64,000 nt of DNA from LD21 sp963715785 (GTDB taxonomy: Bacteria; Bacteroidota; Bacteroidia; Bacteroidales; VadinHA17): NCBI GenBank assembly GCA_963715785.1, contig OY970276.1, forward strand, positions 3,968,001-4,032,000. Direction: 5' to 3'. The notes below the pieces were generated by a model. The model was given only the letters and a program-made list of their open reading frames with translations. It was not told the origin of the DNA and did no database searches. Of the stretch, positions 33,041 through 43,021 are shown piece after piece. The translations under genes and the position numbers were made by a program. Within the stretch, counting starts at the first letter, position 1. Each line of letters begins with the position of its first letter.

Positions 33041-33949
33041 ATGAAAAAGAGAAGCTTAGTTTCAATTGATGATTTCTCGACAGAAGAGATCCTGAGGATT
33101 CTGGATCTGACCGAAGAATTCGAAAAACAACCAACCCAGAAATTGCTCGAAGGAAAAGTAATTGCAACTTTATTCTTTGAGCCTTCCACCCGGACCAGAT
33201 TGAGTTTTGAAAGCGCCATAAGCCGGTTAGGCGGAAAGATTGTCGGATTTTCCGATTCTTCAAATTCGAGTGTCTCAAAAGGGGAAACATTAAATGATAC
33301 CATTCTTACTGTCAATAATTACTGTGACCTGATTGTAATGCGGCACCCAATTGAAGGAAGTGCAAGGTATGCTAGTGAAATTGCCAGTGTGCCGGTTATT
33401 AACGCCGGTGATGGCGCTAATCAGCATCCTACTCAGACATTACTTGACCTTTATTCAATCCGCAAAACCCAGGGCACGCTCGATAACCTTAACATATTTA
33501 TGGTTGGAGATCTTAAATATGGACGCACGGTGCACTCTCTGGTAATGGCAATGTCGAGGTGGAATACGACTTTCAATTTCATAGCTCCGGAAGAACTAAA
33601 AATGCCTGATGAGATCAAATTATATCTCGAAAACCTGGGCCTCAGATATTATGAGCACAATGATTTCACCGATATAATATCAAAGGCTGATATTATCTAC
33701 ATGACTAGGGTACAAAAGGAACGATTCTCAGATCCAATTGAATATGAAAAGGTGAAAAATATTTATGTTCTCAGGAATTCAATGCTGAAGAACACTAAAC
33801 CAAACATGAGAATACTACATCCCCTGCCAAGGGTAAATGAAATACATCAGGATGTTGACAATAATCCCAAAGCTTATTATTTTGAGCAGGCTCTTAACGG
33901 AGTGTATACCCGTCAAGCCATTGTATGTTCGCTTTTAGGAATTAAATAA
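33041..33949 (+). CDS. pyrB: Aspartate carbamoyltransferase catalytic subunit
   Basis: This enzyme joins carbamoyl phosphate and aspartate in pyrimidine synthesis. The carbamoyl-phosphate motif 'FFEPSTRTRLSFESA', the 'GDGANQHPTQTLLDLYS' segment and 'HPLPRVNEI' are all present. I chose ATG 33041 (302 residues) because the family N-terminus reads 'M-x-x-R-S-L-V-S-I' as here, and because the -7 element fits; ATG 33017 would add eight residues. It is followed at once by pyrI, so the allosteric holoenzyme is made from one transcript. Confidence 0.96.
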   Translation: MKKRSLVSIDDFSTEEILRILDLTEEFEKQPTQKLLEGKVIATLFFEPSTRTRLSFESAISRLGGKIVGFSDSSNSSVSKGETLNDTILTVNNYCDLIVMRHPIEGSARYASEIASVPVINAGDGANQHPTQTLLDLYSIRKTQGTLDNLNIFMVGDLKYGRTVHSLVMAMSRWNTTFNFIAPEELKMPDEIKLYLENLGLRYYEHNDFTDIISKADIIYMTRVQKERFSDPIEYEKVKNIYVLRNSMLKNTKPNMRILHPLPRVNEIHQDVDNNPKAYYFEQALNGVYTRQAIVCSLLGIK

Positions 33950-33958
33950 GATACTGTG

Positions 33959-34417
33959 ATGAAGGAAGCAAAACAAATGAGTGTCAGTGCTATTCAGAAT
34001 GGCACTGTAATTGATCACGTGCCCGCTAGCAATCTTTTTAAGGTAATACAGATACTCGGTCTCGACCGTATTGAAAACCAGATAACTTTCGGAACAAATC
34101 TTGAGAGCAAGAAACTCGGGAGAAAGGCCATAATCAAGATCTCAGGCGTCTTTTTTGAAGATGAAGATATTAACAGGATCGCCCTGGTGGCGCCTGATGC
34201 CAAGCTGAATATCATCAAGGATTATGAGGTTGTCGAGAAAAAAGTTGTTGAAGTTCCGGATTATATTGTCGGAATTGCAAAGTGTATGAACCCAAAATGT
34301 ATAACAAACTTTGAGTCTGTAACAACCCGTTTTAAAGTGATTTCTAAAAAGAATGTCTCGCTGAAATGCCATTATTGTGAAAAAATAACCAACCAGGAGA
34401 ATATGCAGATCATCTGA
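33959..34417 (+). CDS. pyrI: Aspartate carbamoyltransferase regulatory subunit
   Basis: The 152-residue protein has the allosteric nucleotide-binding domain ('VIDHVPASNLFKVIQIL') and the C-terminal zinc domain with four Cys in the expected pattern: C-x4-C ('KCMNPKCI') and C-x2-C ('KCHYCEK'). It binds CTP/ATP and holds PyrB trimers together. It begins 9 bases after the pyrB stop; GTG at 33956 is an alternative start directly before the ATG. Confidence 0.96.
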   Translation: MKEAKQMSVSAIQNGTVIDHVPASNLFKVIQILGLDRIENQITFGTNLESKKLGRKAIIKISGVFFEDEDINRIALVAPDAKLNIIKDYEVVEKKVVEVPDYIVGIAKCMNPKCITNFESVTTRFKVISKKNVSLKCHYCEKITNQENMQII

Positions 34418-34427
34418 CAAAACCTTA

Positions 34428-34470
34428 ACCACAAAGGATCGCAAAGTAAGACACAAAGAAACACAAAGGA
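34428..34470. repeat. Degenerate CACAAAG intergenic repeat
   Basis: The gap after pyrI holds 'ACCACAAAGGATCGCAAAG' and then 'ACACAAAGAAACACAAAGG', four to five imperfect copies of (A)CACAAAG spaced by about 7-11 bases. It is non-coding; this type of repeat is of unknown function. Confidence 0.5.
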
Positions 34471-34514
34471 AAAATTAAAAAATCATTCATTCTGAACAGC
34501 TGATTTTATTGGCA

Positions 34515-34982
34515 TTACCTTAGCCTGTCATAAGACTTAACCAACTGGTCATCCTTCCTTATACCCCTGTGAGTTAAAACAGCAAGTATCAATAATAATA
34601 CAGGGATACTCATTTTAATTCCAGGAATAAGGTGGCTGCTGAATTTACTTATTATTGTAAAAGAATAGAAAGCCAAGGTAAGCAACAAAGCGGTGATAGC
34701 TCCAATAAGTATTTTTGAGAGCCATAGTTGTATGGCTCTTTTCTTAAAAAAGAAGATCGTAATAAGAGCCAAAATAGGGATAACTGACACTATTGCGGAG
34801 AGAAGAAACAGTTTTTCAGGAGGAATTCCACTCTGTCCGACCGCGCTCTGGACTATCCCTCTGAAGGTTATTTTCATAATAATCCCGGCGTTATCATAGA
34901 AAGCCAGGATATTTCCCTTAAATAATAATAAGGAGAGGAGTGTTATCAATGACAGGTACACTGATTGGATGCGCTGTATCAT
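34515..34982 (-). CDS. DUF4293 membrane protein
   Basis: A 155-residue protein with four predicted membrane helices (about residues 7-26, 58-76, 86-108 and 118-138). The N-terminus 'MIQRIQSVYLSLI' is characteristic of DUF4293, a family confined mainly to Bacteroidota with unknown function. It is monocistronic here, between pyrI and the efflux operon. A TAAATTTG element on the minus strand lies 22 bases upstream. Confidence 0.85.
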   Translation of the reverse strand: MIQRIQSVYLSLITLLSLLLFKGNILAFYDNAGIIMKITFRGIVQSAVGQSGIPPEKLFLLSAIVSVIPILALITIFFFKKRAIQLWLSKILIGAITALLLTLAFYSFTIISKFSSHLIPGIKMSIPVLLLILAVLTHRGIRKDDQLVKSYDRLR

Positions 34983-35003
34983 TTTCAGATGTATTTATGC
35001 GGA

Positions 35004-35011
35004 CAAATTTA
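35004..35011 (-). promoter_or_regulatory. Putative -7 element for the DUF4293 gene
   Basis: On the minus strand TAAATTTG matches TAnnTTTG, 21 bases from the ATG. No spaced TTTG was found. Confidence 0.4.
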
Positions 35012-35113
35012 GTTTCTTTTAATGTAATTCGGAATACTAAAATCATTGTGTCATTTTATGAATATTTAACATTATTTTAGATTTGATGCCCATATTGAAA
35101 TTTATAATTTACA

Positions 35114-35121
35114 TACATTTG
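35114..35121 (+). promoter_or_regulatory. Putative -7 element for the RND efflux operon
   Basis: TACATTTG matches TAnnTTTG and would give a leader of about 105 bases. An ATTG lies 16 bases upstream, a little short. The rest of the AT-rich gap holds nothing recognised. Confidence 0.35.
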
Positions 35122-35233
35122 TGCGATTATTTGATTTATATGAATTTATAGCTGAATATTGAAGATAAAATCAATGTTTTAAAACAATATTCTAATTATT
35201 TCAAATGCACTCTAACAATCTCACTATATAAAT

Positions 35234-36308
35234 ATGAATAAGAAAATACGTCTGGCCGTAACCTCTCTTCTGATAATTTTGGCAGTTGGTATAATTCTCT
35301 ATCCTAAGTACAAGCCTTTCCTTGCGAAAAAAATCCAGGGAGAGGGTATTGGAGGTGCGCCTCTGAGACAGGCTCAGCAGAAACTAAATGCAATTGGCTT
35401 TGTAATAAAAGCGAAACATCTTAGTGAGCTTGTCAATTCAACTGGTACCCTTCGTCCGGATGAAGAAGTAGATCTGTCATTCGAGACATCAGGGAAAATT
35501 GTGGGCATAAATTTCACGGAAGGCACCCGGGTAAAGAAAGGTGATCTTCTTGCTAAAATAAATGATCGTCCTCTTCAGGCTCAGCTTGAAAAGCTTGAAG
35601 CACAGCTTAAAATGACAGAGGCTAAAGAATTCCGGCAGCGCAGTCTTCTTGATAAGGATGCTATAAGCCAGGAAAGCTATGATCAGGTAGAGACTGATGT
35701 ACAGACTATTTCGGCAGATATAAATCTAATAAAGGCAAACATTGCACGAGACAGAGCTCAGAGCTCCGTTTGACGGAATTATCGGACTCAGGTACCTTAG
35801 TGAAGGCAGCTTCGCCACTCCATCTACAAAAATTGCAAAACTTATAAAGATCAGCCCGTTGAAGATTGAGTTTTCGATTCCTGAGAAATATGCATCGGAA
35901 ATAAAGATTGGCTATCCTATAACCTTTACTATTGATGGCAGCACTAATATTTTTAAAGCTTCAGTTTATGCTGTTGATCCCAAAATTGATATTGAAACCA
36001 GGACGATCATTCTCCGTGCGCTCTACCCAAATACAAATGAAGAGCTTAAATCCGGCCGGTATGCCGGGATAACGCTGGAAATGTCGCAGATCGATAATGC
36101 AATTGCTATTCCGACAGAAGCTCTGATACCACAAATGGACGGAGAGCAGGTATTTATTTATAAACATGGCAAAGCTCAGGTTATAAAGGTGAATACAGGA
36201 CTCAGAACAGAATCCCAGATCCAGATTACAAATGGTCTTCAGTTCGGAGATACCCTTAATTACCTCGGGAATTATGCAGTTAAGACAGGCTCTCCCGATC
36301 GTACTTGA
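35234..36308 (+). pseudogene. RND efflux membrane-fusion protein, frameshifted once
   Basis: Two overlapping frames together make one AcrA/MdtA-type adaptor of about 357 residues. The first (35234-35773) has the N-terminal membrane helix, the lipoyl half 'ETSGKIVGINFTEGTRVKKGDLLA' and the helical hairpin. The second resumes at 'TELRAPFDGIIGLRYLSEGS' and carries the barrel and membrane-proximal domains to 36308. The break is at about 35750, where one extra G restores the frame if removed. Apart from this the protein looks complete and conserved. It is either recently inactivated or a consensus error. Confidence 0.85.
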
Positions 36309-36344
36309 TACAGTGATCCTTAATCAATAAAGCGGAATTCTGAT

Positions 36345-39300
36345 ATGAGTTTATCATCAGTAAGTATTAACAGACCCGTATTAGCAACCGTATTTGCTAT
36401 AGTAATTTTGCTCTTCGGAGTAGTGGGCCTTACATTTTTAGGTATCAGGGAATTTCCGAGTGTGGATCCTCCTATAATTTCGGTCAGCACATCCTACCCG
36501 GGCGCTAATTCAGACGTCATTGAAACACAGATTACTGAACCTCTCGAACAGTCAATAAACGGGATCCAGGGGATTCGTTCGCTTACAAGCGTAAGCCGTC
36601 AGGGACAAAGTGACATAACTGTTGAATTTGAGCTGTCGGTTGATATGGAGACTGCAGCAAATGATACCCGCGACAAAGTTTCACAAGCCCTGAGGATGCT
36701 TCCACGGGATTGTGATCCTCCCGTAGTTGCTAAAGCCGATGCTGATGCCAACCCTATTCTTCAGATCACAGTTCAAAGCGATAAAAGATCTCTTCTTGAA
36801 CTTTCAGAAATAGCAGAACTGACATTAAAGGAACAATTGCAGACTATTTCAGGAGTAAGCGCAGTTGGTATATGGGGGCAAAAACGATATGCTATGAGGT
36901 TGTATCTCGATCCTGTGAAACTTGCCGGATACCAGTTGACTCCACTTGATGTCAAGAAACGCAGTGCTCAGGGAGAATGTAGAGCTTCCATCAGGGAGCA
37001 TTGAAGGGAATACAACTTCGTTAACTATCAGAACTCTTGGACTGATGTCCACTCCAAAAGAGTTCAATGATCTTATTATCAAGCAAACAGGAGATCAGAT
37101 TGTTCGCTTTCAGGATATTGGCAGGGCAGAACTGGGACCTGAGGATATACGCGGTATTCTTAAACAAGACGGAGTGCCAATGGTAAGCGATGTTATCATT
37201 CCACAACCGGGGTCAAATCAGATTGATATTGTTGATGAAGTATATAAGCGTCTGGAATTTATAAAGAAAGACTTACCCGAGGATGTAAAAGTAAATGTTG
37301 CATTCGACAATACACAGTTTATAAGGAATTCCATAAAGGAAGTAAAAGATACAATTTATATAGCATTTGCACTTGTTGTTGTAATTATCTATTTCTTTTT
37401 AAGAAGCTGGAGAGCTACTTTGATTCCGATTCTTGTTATACCGGTTTCACTCATTGGGGCATTCTTTATAATGTATCTGGCAGGGTACTCAATTAATGTG
37501 CTTACTCTGCTGGCGATTGTACTTGCGATTGGAATTGTGGTTGATGATGCCATTGTCGTGATGGAGAATATATATGTAAAAGTGGAAAACGGATTGCCGC
37601 CTGTACAGGCAGGACTTGAAGGATCCAAAGAAATATATTTTGCGATAATAGCCACCACAATTACGTTGATTGCAGTTTTCTTCCCGATTGTGTTCCTTCA
37701 GGGAATAACAGGAAGGCTCTTCCGTGAGTTTGCAATAGTAATGGCCGGCGCAGTAGGTATATCCGCATTTCTTGCACTTTCATTAACGCCGATGGTCTCT
37801 ACAAAAATGCTTCGTCATGAGACAAAACACAGCTGGTTTTACAGGAAAACAGATAAATTTTTTAACAATCTTAATGACTGGTACAAAGGCGCACTTTCTT
37901 CATTCCTCAATCACAGGAAAGTTACCTTTCTGATATTGATAGCAGCTTTAGGCTTGATTATATTTCTCTGGAAGAATATTCCGGCTGAAATGGCACCGCT
38001 TGAAGACCGGTCACAGATATCAGTAAATACAACTGCCCAGGAAGGATCAACATTATGAGTTTAATCGTGATTATATTGACGATATAACGAATACAATGAG
38101 CCAGACTTGTTCCTGAACGTATCGGGATTCTATCAGTGGCGAGAGAGGGAGGTGGATTTTTGAGAGTGACTCTGGTCAGTCCCAAGGACAGAGATCGCAC
38201 TCAACAGCAAATAGCCGATCAGATGGGTATTGCACTGAGGTCAAAAACCAAGGCAAGATCAATGGTTATGCAGCAATCTACTTTTGGGGGAAGACGTGCG
38301 GGCATGCCTATTCAGTATGTACTTCAGGCTACTTCAATTGATAAGCTCAGGAAAGTACTGCCGGCATATATGGCAAAAGTCATGGAAGATCCGATGTTTC
38401 AGATGGCTGATGTCAACCTTAAATTCACCAAGCCTGAACTCAGGATTCACATAGACAGGGAAAAGGCCAGCAATCTTGGAGTATCAACAACAAATATTGG
38501 TCAGACATTGCAGCTTGCCCTGAGCGGACAACGCTTTGGATATTTCTTCATGAATGGCAAGCAATACCAGATATTAGGAGATCTTGCAAGAGGCGACCGG
38601 AATAAGCCATTGGATCTTAAATCACTATATGTAAGGAACAATTATGGGAATATGATCCAGTTCGATAATCTTGTTACTCTCACTGAAGAAACTGCTCCGC
38701 CGCAGCTTAACAGGTATAACAGGTTCGTCTCGGCTACTATTTCGGCAGGTCTTGCAAAGGGTAAAACCATTAGCCAGGGACTGGATGAAATGGACAAGAT
38801 CTCTAAAGAGGTCCTTGATGATACTTTCAGAACTGCACTTGCAGGTGATTCAAAAGATTTTAAAGAGAGTTCATCAAGCCTTATGTTTGCGTTTATGCTG
38901 GCTATTGTGCTCATATTCCTTGTTCTCGCTGCCCAGTTTGAAAGCTTTAAAGATCCTTTTATTGTCATGATGACCGTGCCACTTGCTCTTAACAGGAGCT
39001 CTGCTCTTCATGTGGTATTTTAATGTTACAATGAATATATTCAGCCAGATCGGTATTATAATGCTTATCGGCCTTGTGACTAAAAACGGGATTTTGATAG
39101 TAGAATTTGCAAATCAGAGGAAACAAAGCGGCATGTCTAAAATGGATGCAATAAAATATGCAGCCGCATCGCGGTTCAGGCCAATTCTCATGACAAGTCT
39201 TGCAACTATACTTGGAATTATGCCACTTGCCCTTGGATTGGGTGAAGGTGCACAGAGTCGCGTTTCAATGGGGATTGCAGTAGTCGGAGGCATGGTCTTT

Positions 39301-39393
39301 TCTACATTCCTGACTCTCTTTGTTGTTCCGGCTATTTATACATTTATTTCAAGCGAAACAAAAATCACTGAAAATGAGGTTCATCAAGCTTAG
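36345..39393 (+). pseudogene. RND multidrug efflux pump (AcrB/HAE1 family), frameshifted four times
   Basis: Four successive frames make one inner-membrane RND transporter of about 1015 residues: N-terminal 'INRPVLATVFAIVILLFGVVG', porter domain, 'GIVVDDAIVVMENIYV' (the proton-relay helix with adjacent Asp residues), 'GITGRLFREFA', and in the second half 'IGLVTKNGILIVEFANQ' and 'RFRPILMTSLATILGI'. Breaks lie at about 36954, 38054, 38105 and 38991; each is repaired by deleting one base (three of the four an A). No missing segment or substitution of key residues is seen. It would pump drugs or bile-like compounds with the adaptor and channel genes around it if intact. Confidence 0.87.
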
Positions 39394-40703
39394 TTTGCCT
39401 TTTTCTGATATCAGGAACTATTCTTCCTGTTAAGTGCAGGTCAAAGTGTATATGGTCTTAAAGATTGTATTTCAATAGGTTTGGAAAGAAATTTTCCATT
39501 CTGATTGCAAAAAATGATGAGATAATCTCAAAAAATAATTATACGCTTGGCAATGCAGGCTATCTGCCTACTGTAAGTCTGACAGGAACACAAAGCGGTT
39601 CATATGGCAACTCTTCACAGAAAAATACCGATGGCACTTCCGATTTCCTCGGATAATGCATTTGGTACAATAAACTCAGGTTCGGCGGTACTTGGAATGA
39701 ATGTATTTAACGGATTCAAGGTAGCAACTACCTATAAAAAGCTCAGGGAACTTAACCAGGTCGGTCAATTGAATACCCAGCTTACAATTGAGAACTTGAT
39801 TGCTGATATTGTTTCAGGATACTATAATTATATTCTGCAGGAACAGCTCATGAATAATCTGAAGTATGCATTAGTTCTTTCACGGGAAAGGCTGACGTAT
39901 CGATGAAGACCGTTATTTGCTTGGGTTCCGGTTCAAAACTTGAGGTGTTGCAATCGCGAGTTTATGTTAATTCAGACAGTTCCAATCTCTCACGTCAGAA
40001 TGAAGTTATCAGAACTGCTCAGATAAGGCTGAATCAGATGATGGCTGTAGAGAAGCTTAGCAATGAGTTCTCATTGAAGGACACCACAATAGATGTAAAT
40101 CCCGACCTGCTTTATGAAAAACTTCTCGATGAAACGCTTGAAAAAAACACAGGACTGCTGATAGCGTCGAGGAATAAAACAATTTCAGAATACGACTATA
40201 AACTGGTGGTTTCCAGATCATACCCTTATCTTAATTTCTCAGGCGGATATAGCTATAATTTTAATACATATGATGAAGGCGCCATTAAGAATCAAACGAT
40301 GAGCGGCATGAATTACGGGTTAACTCTTGGAATAAACATCTTCGATGGGAATAACCAGAGGAGAAATATTCATAATGCATCGATCGATAAAGACAGTAAG
40401 GTACTGATGTATGAGCAGGTTGAACAGGGAGTCAGAGCAGATCTTCTGACCATTTACAGTGCTTATAACAACAATCTCAGACTTATAACGCTCGAAGATC
40501 AGAATTACCAGACCGCAAAAGAAAATCTCGATATAGCCCTTGAAAGATACAAGCTTGGAAGTTTGTCAGGCATTGATTTGCGGGAGGTTCAGAAAAGCCT
40601 GCTTGATGCCAGGGAGAGGTTGATCTCTGCCCATTACGAGACCAAGCTCGCCGAGATCTCGCTTGAACTTATTTCAGGCAAGATAATGGGATACTATAAG
40701 TAA
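39374..40703 (+). pseudogene. TolC-like outer-membrane efflux channel, frameshifted about six times
   Basis: The start at 39374 overlaps the RND gene by 20 bases. Piecing frames together gives a TolC-family protein of about 440 residues: signal-like N-terminus, 'IGLERNFSILIAKNDEI', 'SGSAVLGMNVFNGFKV', 'SGYYNYILQEQLMNNL', 'LLIASRNKTISEYDYKLV', 'LGINIFDGNNQRRNI' and 'ALERYKLGSLSGIDLREVQ', the two-repeat OEP pattern. Indels are inferred at about 39402, 39425, 39493 (one base missing), 39647, 39894 and 39924. The last 260 residues are intact in one frame. It completes the adaptor-pump-channel operon. Confidence 0.83.
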
Positions 40704-40707
40704 TAAG

Positions 40708-40734
40708 CAGGTTGCAGGGTTGCAGGGTTGCAGG
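40708..40734. repeat. Short GGGTTGC heptamer repeat
   Basis: After the channel gene's stop, about three and a half copies of the heptamer (G)GGTTGCA stand in tandem. It is close in sequence to the GGGTGCY heptamers inside fcl at 62369-62445. Confidence 0.6.
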
Positions 40735-40749
40735 TTTTTTCAATGTGCA

Positions 40750-40858
40750 ATTCGTATAACTCTGTGATTCTCTTTGCAACTCTGATTCTATGTAACTCTT
40801 TGATTATCTGTGCGACTCTGTGAAACTCTGTGATTCTCTGTGCAACTCTGTGTCAGTT
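40750..40858. repeat. Degenerate 'CTCTGTG' intergenic repeat array
   Basis: Imperfect units of about 20 bases built from 'AACTCTGTGATTCTCTGTGC' recur five or more times (ACTCTGTG at 40757, 40823 and 40832 among others). Together with the heptamer repeat it fills half of the 307-base gap; the other half contains the promoter of the next gene and nothing else recognised. Confidence 0.6.
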
Positions 40859-40963
40859 CTTAATTCTTACAATGCGTTACAAGCTTTAGCGCTATTATTT
40901 TAAACCTTATTATACCTTACTTTCCCACAATTCCCGATTTCACACTTTCGCTTTAAAGAGCCG

Positions 40964-40994
40964 CTTGCCGTTAATGCAGATTGTATTAAATTTG
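40964..40994 (+). promoter_or_regulatory. Bacteroidota-type promoter of the nucleoside phosphorylase gene
   Basis: CTTG (40964-40967), a 19-base spacer and TAAATTTG (40987-40994) fit the consensus with one mismatch; the ATG lies 16 bases downstream. Confidence 0.6.
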
Positions 40995-41010
40995 CGTCTA
41001 AACTTTTAAT

Positions 41011-41874
41011 ATGCAAAAGAAAACTGAGTTAATCACCAATAAAGATGGAAGCATTTTTCATCTTAATCTCCTTCCTGATGACATATCAAATAAGATTATA
41101 ATTGTAGGTGATCCGGGCCGTGTAGAGATGCTTGGATCACTTATGCACGACATCAGGGTTAAGAAAGAGAACAGGGAATTTCACACGATAACCGGAACAT
41201 TTGACAATAGCGAGATTACTGTCATTTCCTCAGGAATTGGGACCGATAATATAGATATTCTGGTCAATGAACTTGACGCGCTTGCAAACATTGATCTTAG
41301 TACAGGCATCAGCAAAGAAGAGCCTGTTTCTCTTACATTTGTGAGGCTCGGCACTTCCGGCGGCCTGCGTTCAGATATTCCTGCAGGTTCATGTATTCTT
41401 ACCGAAACAGCCATCGGGTTTGACGGTCTTTTGCATTTCTACGAAGGATATGACTGGCTGCTTGATACCGGTCTGGCAGATACCCTTGTTGAATACCTCG
41501 AGTGGCCCGACACGCTCTCCTACCCTTATGCGGTTAATGCCGATAAGGAGTTGCTTGAAATGTTTCAGACTCTTAATTTCAAGAAAGGAATAACGATCTC
41601 GGCGCCCGGGTTTTATGCTCCTCAGGGCAGGCGTTTAAGGCTCGAGACTTTTGATAATGAGATAAACAACAAGCTCGCTGAATTCTCATTCAGGGGACGG
41701 ACAATAAGCAACTATGAGATGGAGAGCTCTGCAATATATGGTCTCTCGGGGTTACTCGGACATAAGGCACTGACAATATGCCTGGTAATCGGTAATCGTG
41801 TGACCGGAGAATTTGTACAGGATTACAAGCCATTGATGAGAGAGTTGGCGTTAAAAGTATTTGAGGTAATCTGA
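41011..41874 (+). CDS. Nucleoside phosphorylase (uridine phosphorylase-like)
   Basis: The 287-residue enzyme belongs to the PNP_UDP_1 fold. The phosphate-binding motifs are visible: 'IIVGDPGRVEML' near residue 30 and 'VRLGTSGGLRSDIPAGS' near 110. A ribose/base-binding segment, 'NYEMESSAIYGLSGLLGH', lies near 232, with the Glu-Met-Glu of the family. It should cleave uridine (or a related nucleoside) with phosphate in salvage. Related Bacteroidota proteins are usually labelled uridine phosphorylase; specificity between uridine and purine nucleosides cannot be decided here. Confidence 0.87.
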   Translation: MQKKTELITNKDGSIFHLNLLPDDISNKIIIVGDPGRVEMLGSLMHDIRVKKENREFHTITGTFDNSEITVISSGIGTDNIDILVNELDALANIDLSTGISKEEPVSLTFVRLGTSGGLRSDIPAGSCILTETAIGFDGLLHFYEGYDWLLDTGLADTLVEYLEWPDTLSYPYAVNADKELLEMFQTLNFKKGITISAPGFYAPQGRRLRLETFDNEINNKLAEFSFRGRTISNYEMESSAIYGLSGLLGHKALTICLVIGNRVTGEFVQDYKPLMRELALKVFEVI

Positions 41875-41904
41875 GCCTGGCATATCTTAATTTCTTAATT
41901 TTAA

Positions 41905-41912
41905 TATATTTG
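41905..41912 (+). promoter_or_regulatory. Putative -7 element for the Wzz-like gene
   Basis: TATATTTG lies 22 bases before the ATG. No correctly spaced TTTG is visible. Confidence 0.4.
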
Positions 41913-41934
41913 TACAACTAATCTTTCCCAAAAT

Positions 41935-42957
41935 ATGTCAGAAACAACAACTAACAAAAATGCCAGAGAAGATGAAATAGATCTACTGGATCTCTTCAGA
42001 AGAATGGGAAGAACTTTAAACCGTTGGATCAATGGTCTTGGCAGAGCTTTTCTGATATCCCTGGTTTTTATATTGAAGCGGTGGTTACCATTAGGATTAA
42101 GTATTGCTGCCGGTATTGGTGTTTCGTATTTGCTTAAGAGCACAGCTGTTTCCGTTTACACCTCTGATATAGTATTAAAGAATAATATGGCTGTAATTGA
42201 GAAGCTTAAAACGCGGGATAATACTGGCACCACAGCTGATCTGATCTCTAAAATTAATGTGCTTCATTCATATTGCTCAGGGAACAATTATCCTGCTTTA
42301 GCCCAGTCTTTGGCGATGAACACTGAATCAGTCCAAAATATTTATGATATTAACGCTTACTGGATTATAGATCAGGGGAAGGATGGCATTCCTGATTATG
42401 TTGATTATAAGAATGCTCTGAACGCATATGATACTGTAAATATAAGGATGCCTGACCGTGTTGACATAAGGGTGGTGGCTCATCTCCCCAAAGATTTAAA
42501 AATAGTACGTGATGGTTTAATAAAGTATATTGACGATGACTCATTATATCAGCAAAGGAACAGGTTACGTCTGAGGCAGAATCAGGATTTACTTACACGG
42601 CTTAACTTTGATATTGTCCAGCTTGACAGTTTACAGAAGGTTAAGTATTTTGAAGAAACAAGGGATATAAAACCTGCTGCCAGCGGACAGATAGTATTTA
42701 TGCAGGAACAGAAGACCCAATTGATTTATCCCGATATATATTATCTGTATACAAAGAAACAGGTGATAGAAACTGAAGGGGATCTTTATAAAGGAATAGT
42801 GACAGTTCTAAGTGACTTTTCCTTACCTGCCAGAAGGGATAACGGAGTTTCTTATTATGCAAAAATTCTGGTTCCTTGCTTCTTCTTTCTGACTTTGTTA
42901 GTTATGATTATTATGGCCAATATGAAAAGTCTAAAAGAGTTATTTAAAAAATACTAA
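41935..42957 (+). CDS. Wzz-like polysaccharide chain-length / co-polymerase protein
   Basis: A 340-residue inner-membrane protein with one helix at about residues 43-66, a long mostly helical periplasmic part (about 70-300) and a second helix at about 307-328 close to the C-terminus, the two-helix layout of Wzz/polysaccharide co-polymerases. No kinase domain is attached. It likely sets the chain length of the glycan made by the cluster that begins on the other strand, from which it is separated by a shared terminator. Confidence 0.72.
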   Translation: MSETTTNKNAREDEIDLLDLFRRMGRTLNRWINGLGRAFLISLVFILKRWLPLGLSIAAGIGVSYLLKSTAVSVYTSDIVLKNNMAVIEKLKTRDNTGTTADLISKINVLHSYCSGNNYPALAQSLAMNTESVQNIYDINAYWIIDQGKDGIPDYVDYKNALNAYDTVNIRMPDRVDIRVVAHLPKDLKIVRDGLIKYIDDDSLYQQRNRLRLRQNQDLLTRLNFDIVQLDSLQKVKYFEETRDIKPAASGQIVFMQEQKTQLIYPDIYYLYTKKQVIETEGDLYKGIVTVLSDFSLPARRDNGVSYYAKILVPCFFFLTLLVMIIMANMKSLKELFKKY

Positions 42958-42964
42958 AAAAAAA

Positions 42965-42992
42965 GCCGTCTCATTAAAAGTTTTAAGACGGC
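42965..42992. terminator. Terminator at the end of the polysaccharide operon
   Basis: GCCGTCT (42965-42971) pairs with AGACGGC (42986-42992). On the minus strand it is followed by nine or more T residues, so it ends the minus-strand operon; it also lies just past the Wzz-like gene stop. Confidence 0.85.
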
Positions 42993-43021
42993 CACTTCAT
43001 TACTTTCACATCAGAGAATAT

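Noticed and set aside
39374..40703. TolC-like gene as the outer-membrane partner of the C39 exporter
   Set aside because: It belongs to the adjacent RND operon by position and is broken; a link to the exporter 20 kb away is not supported.
40708..40858. CRISPR array
   Set aside because: The repeats are degenerate and contiguous without unique spacers of even length, and no cas genes are present.
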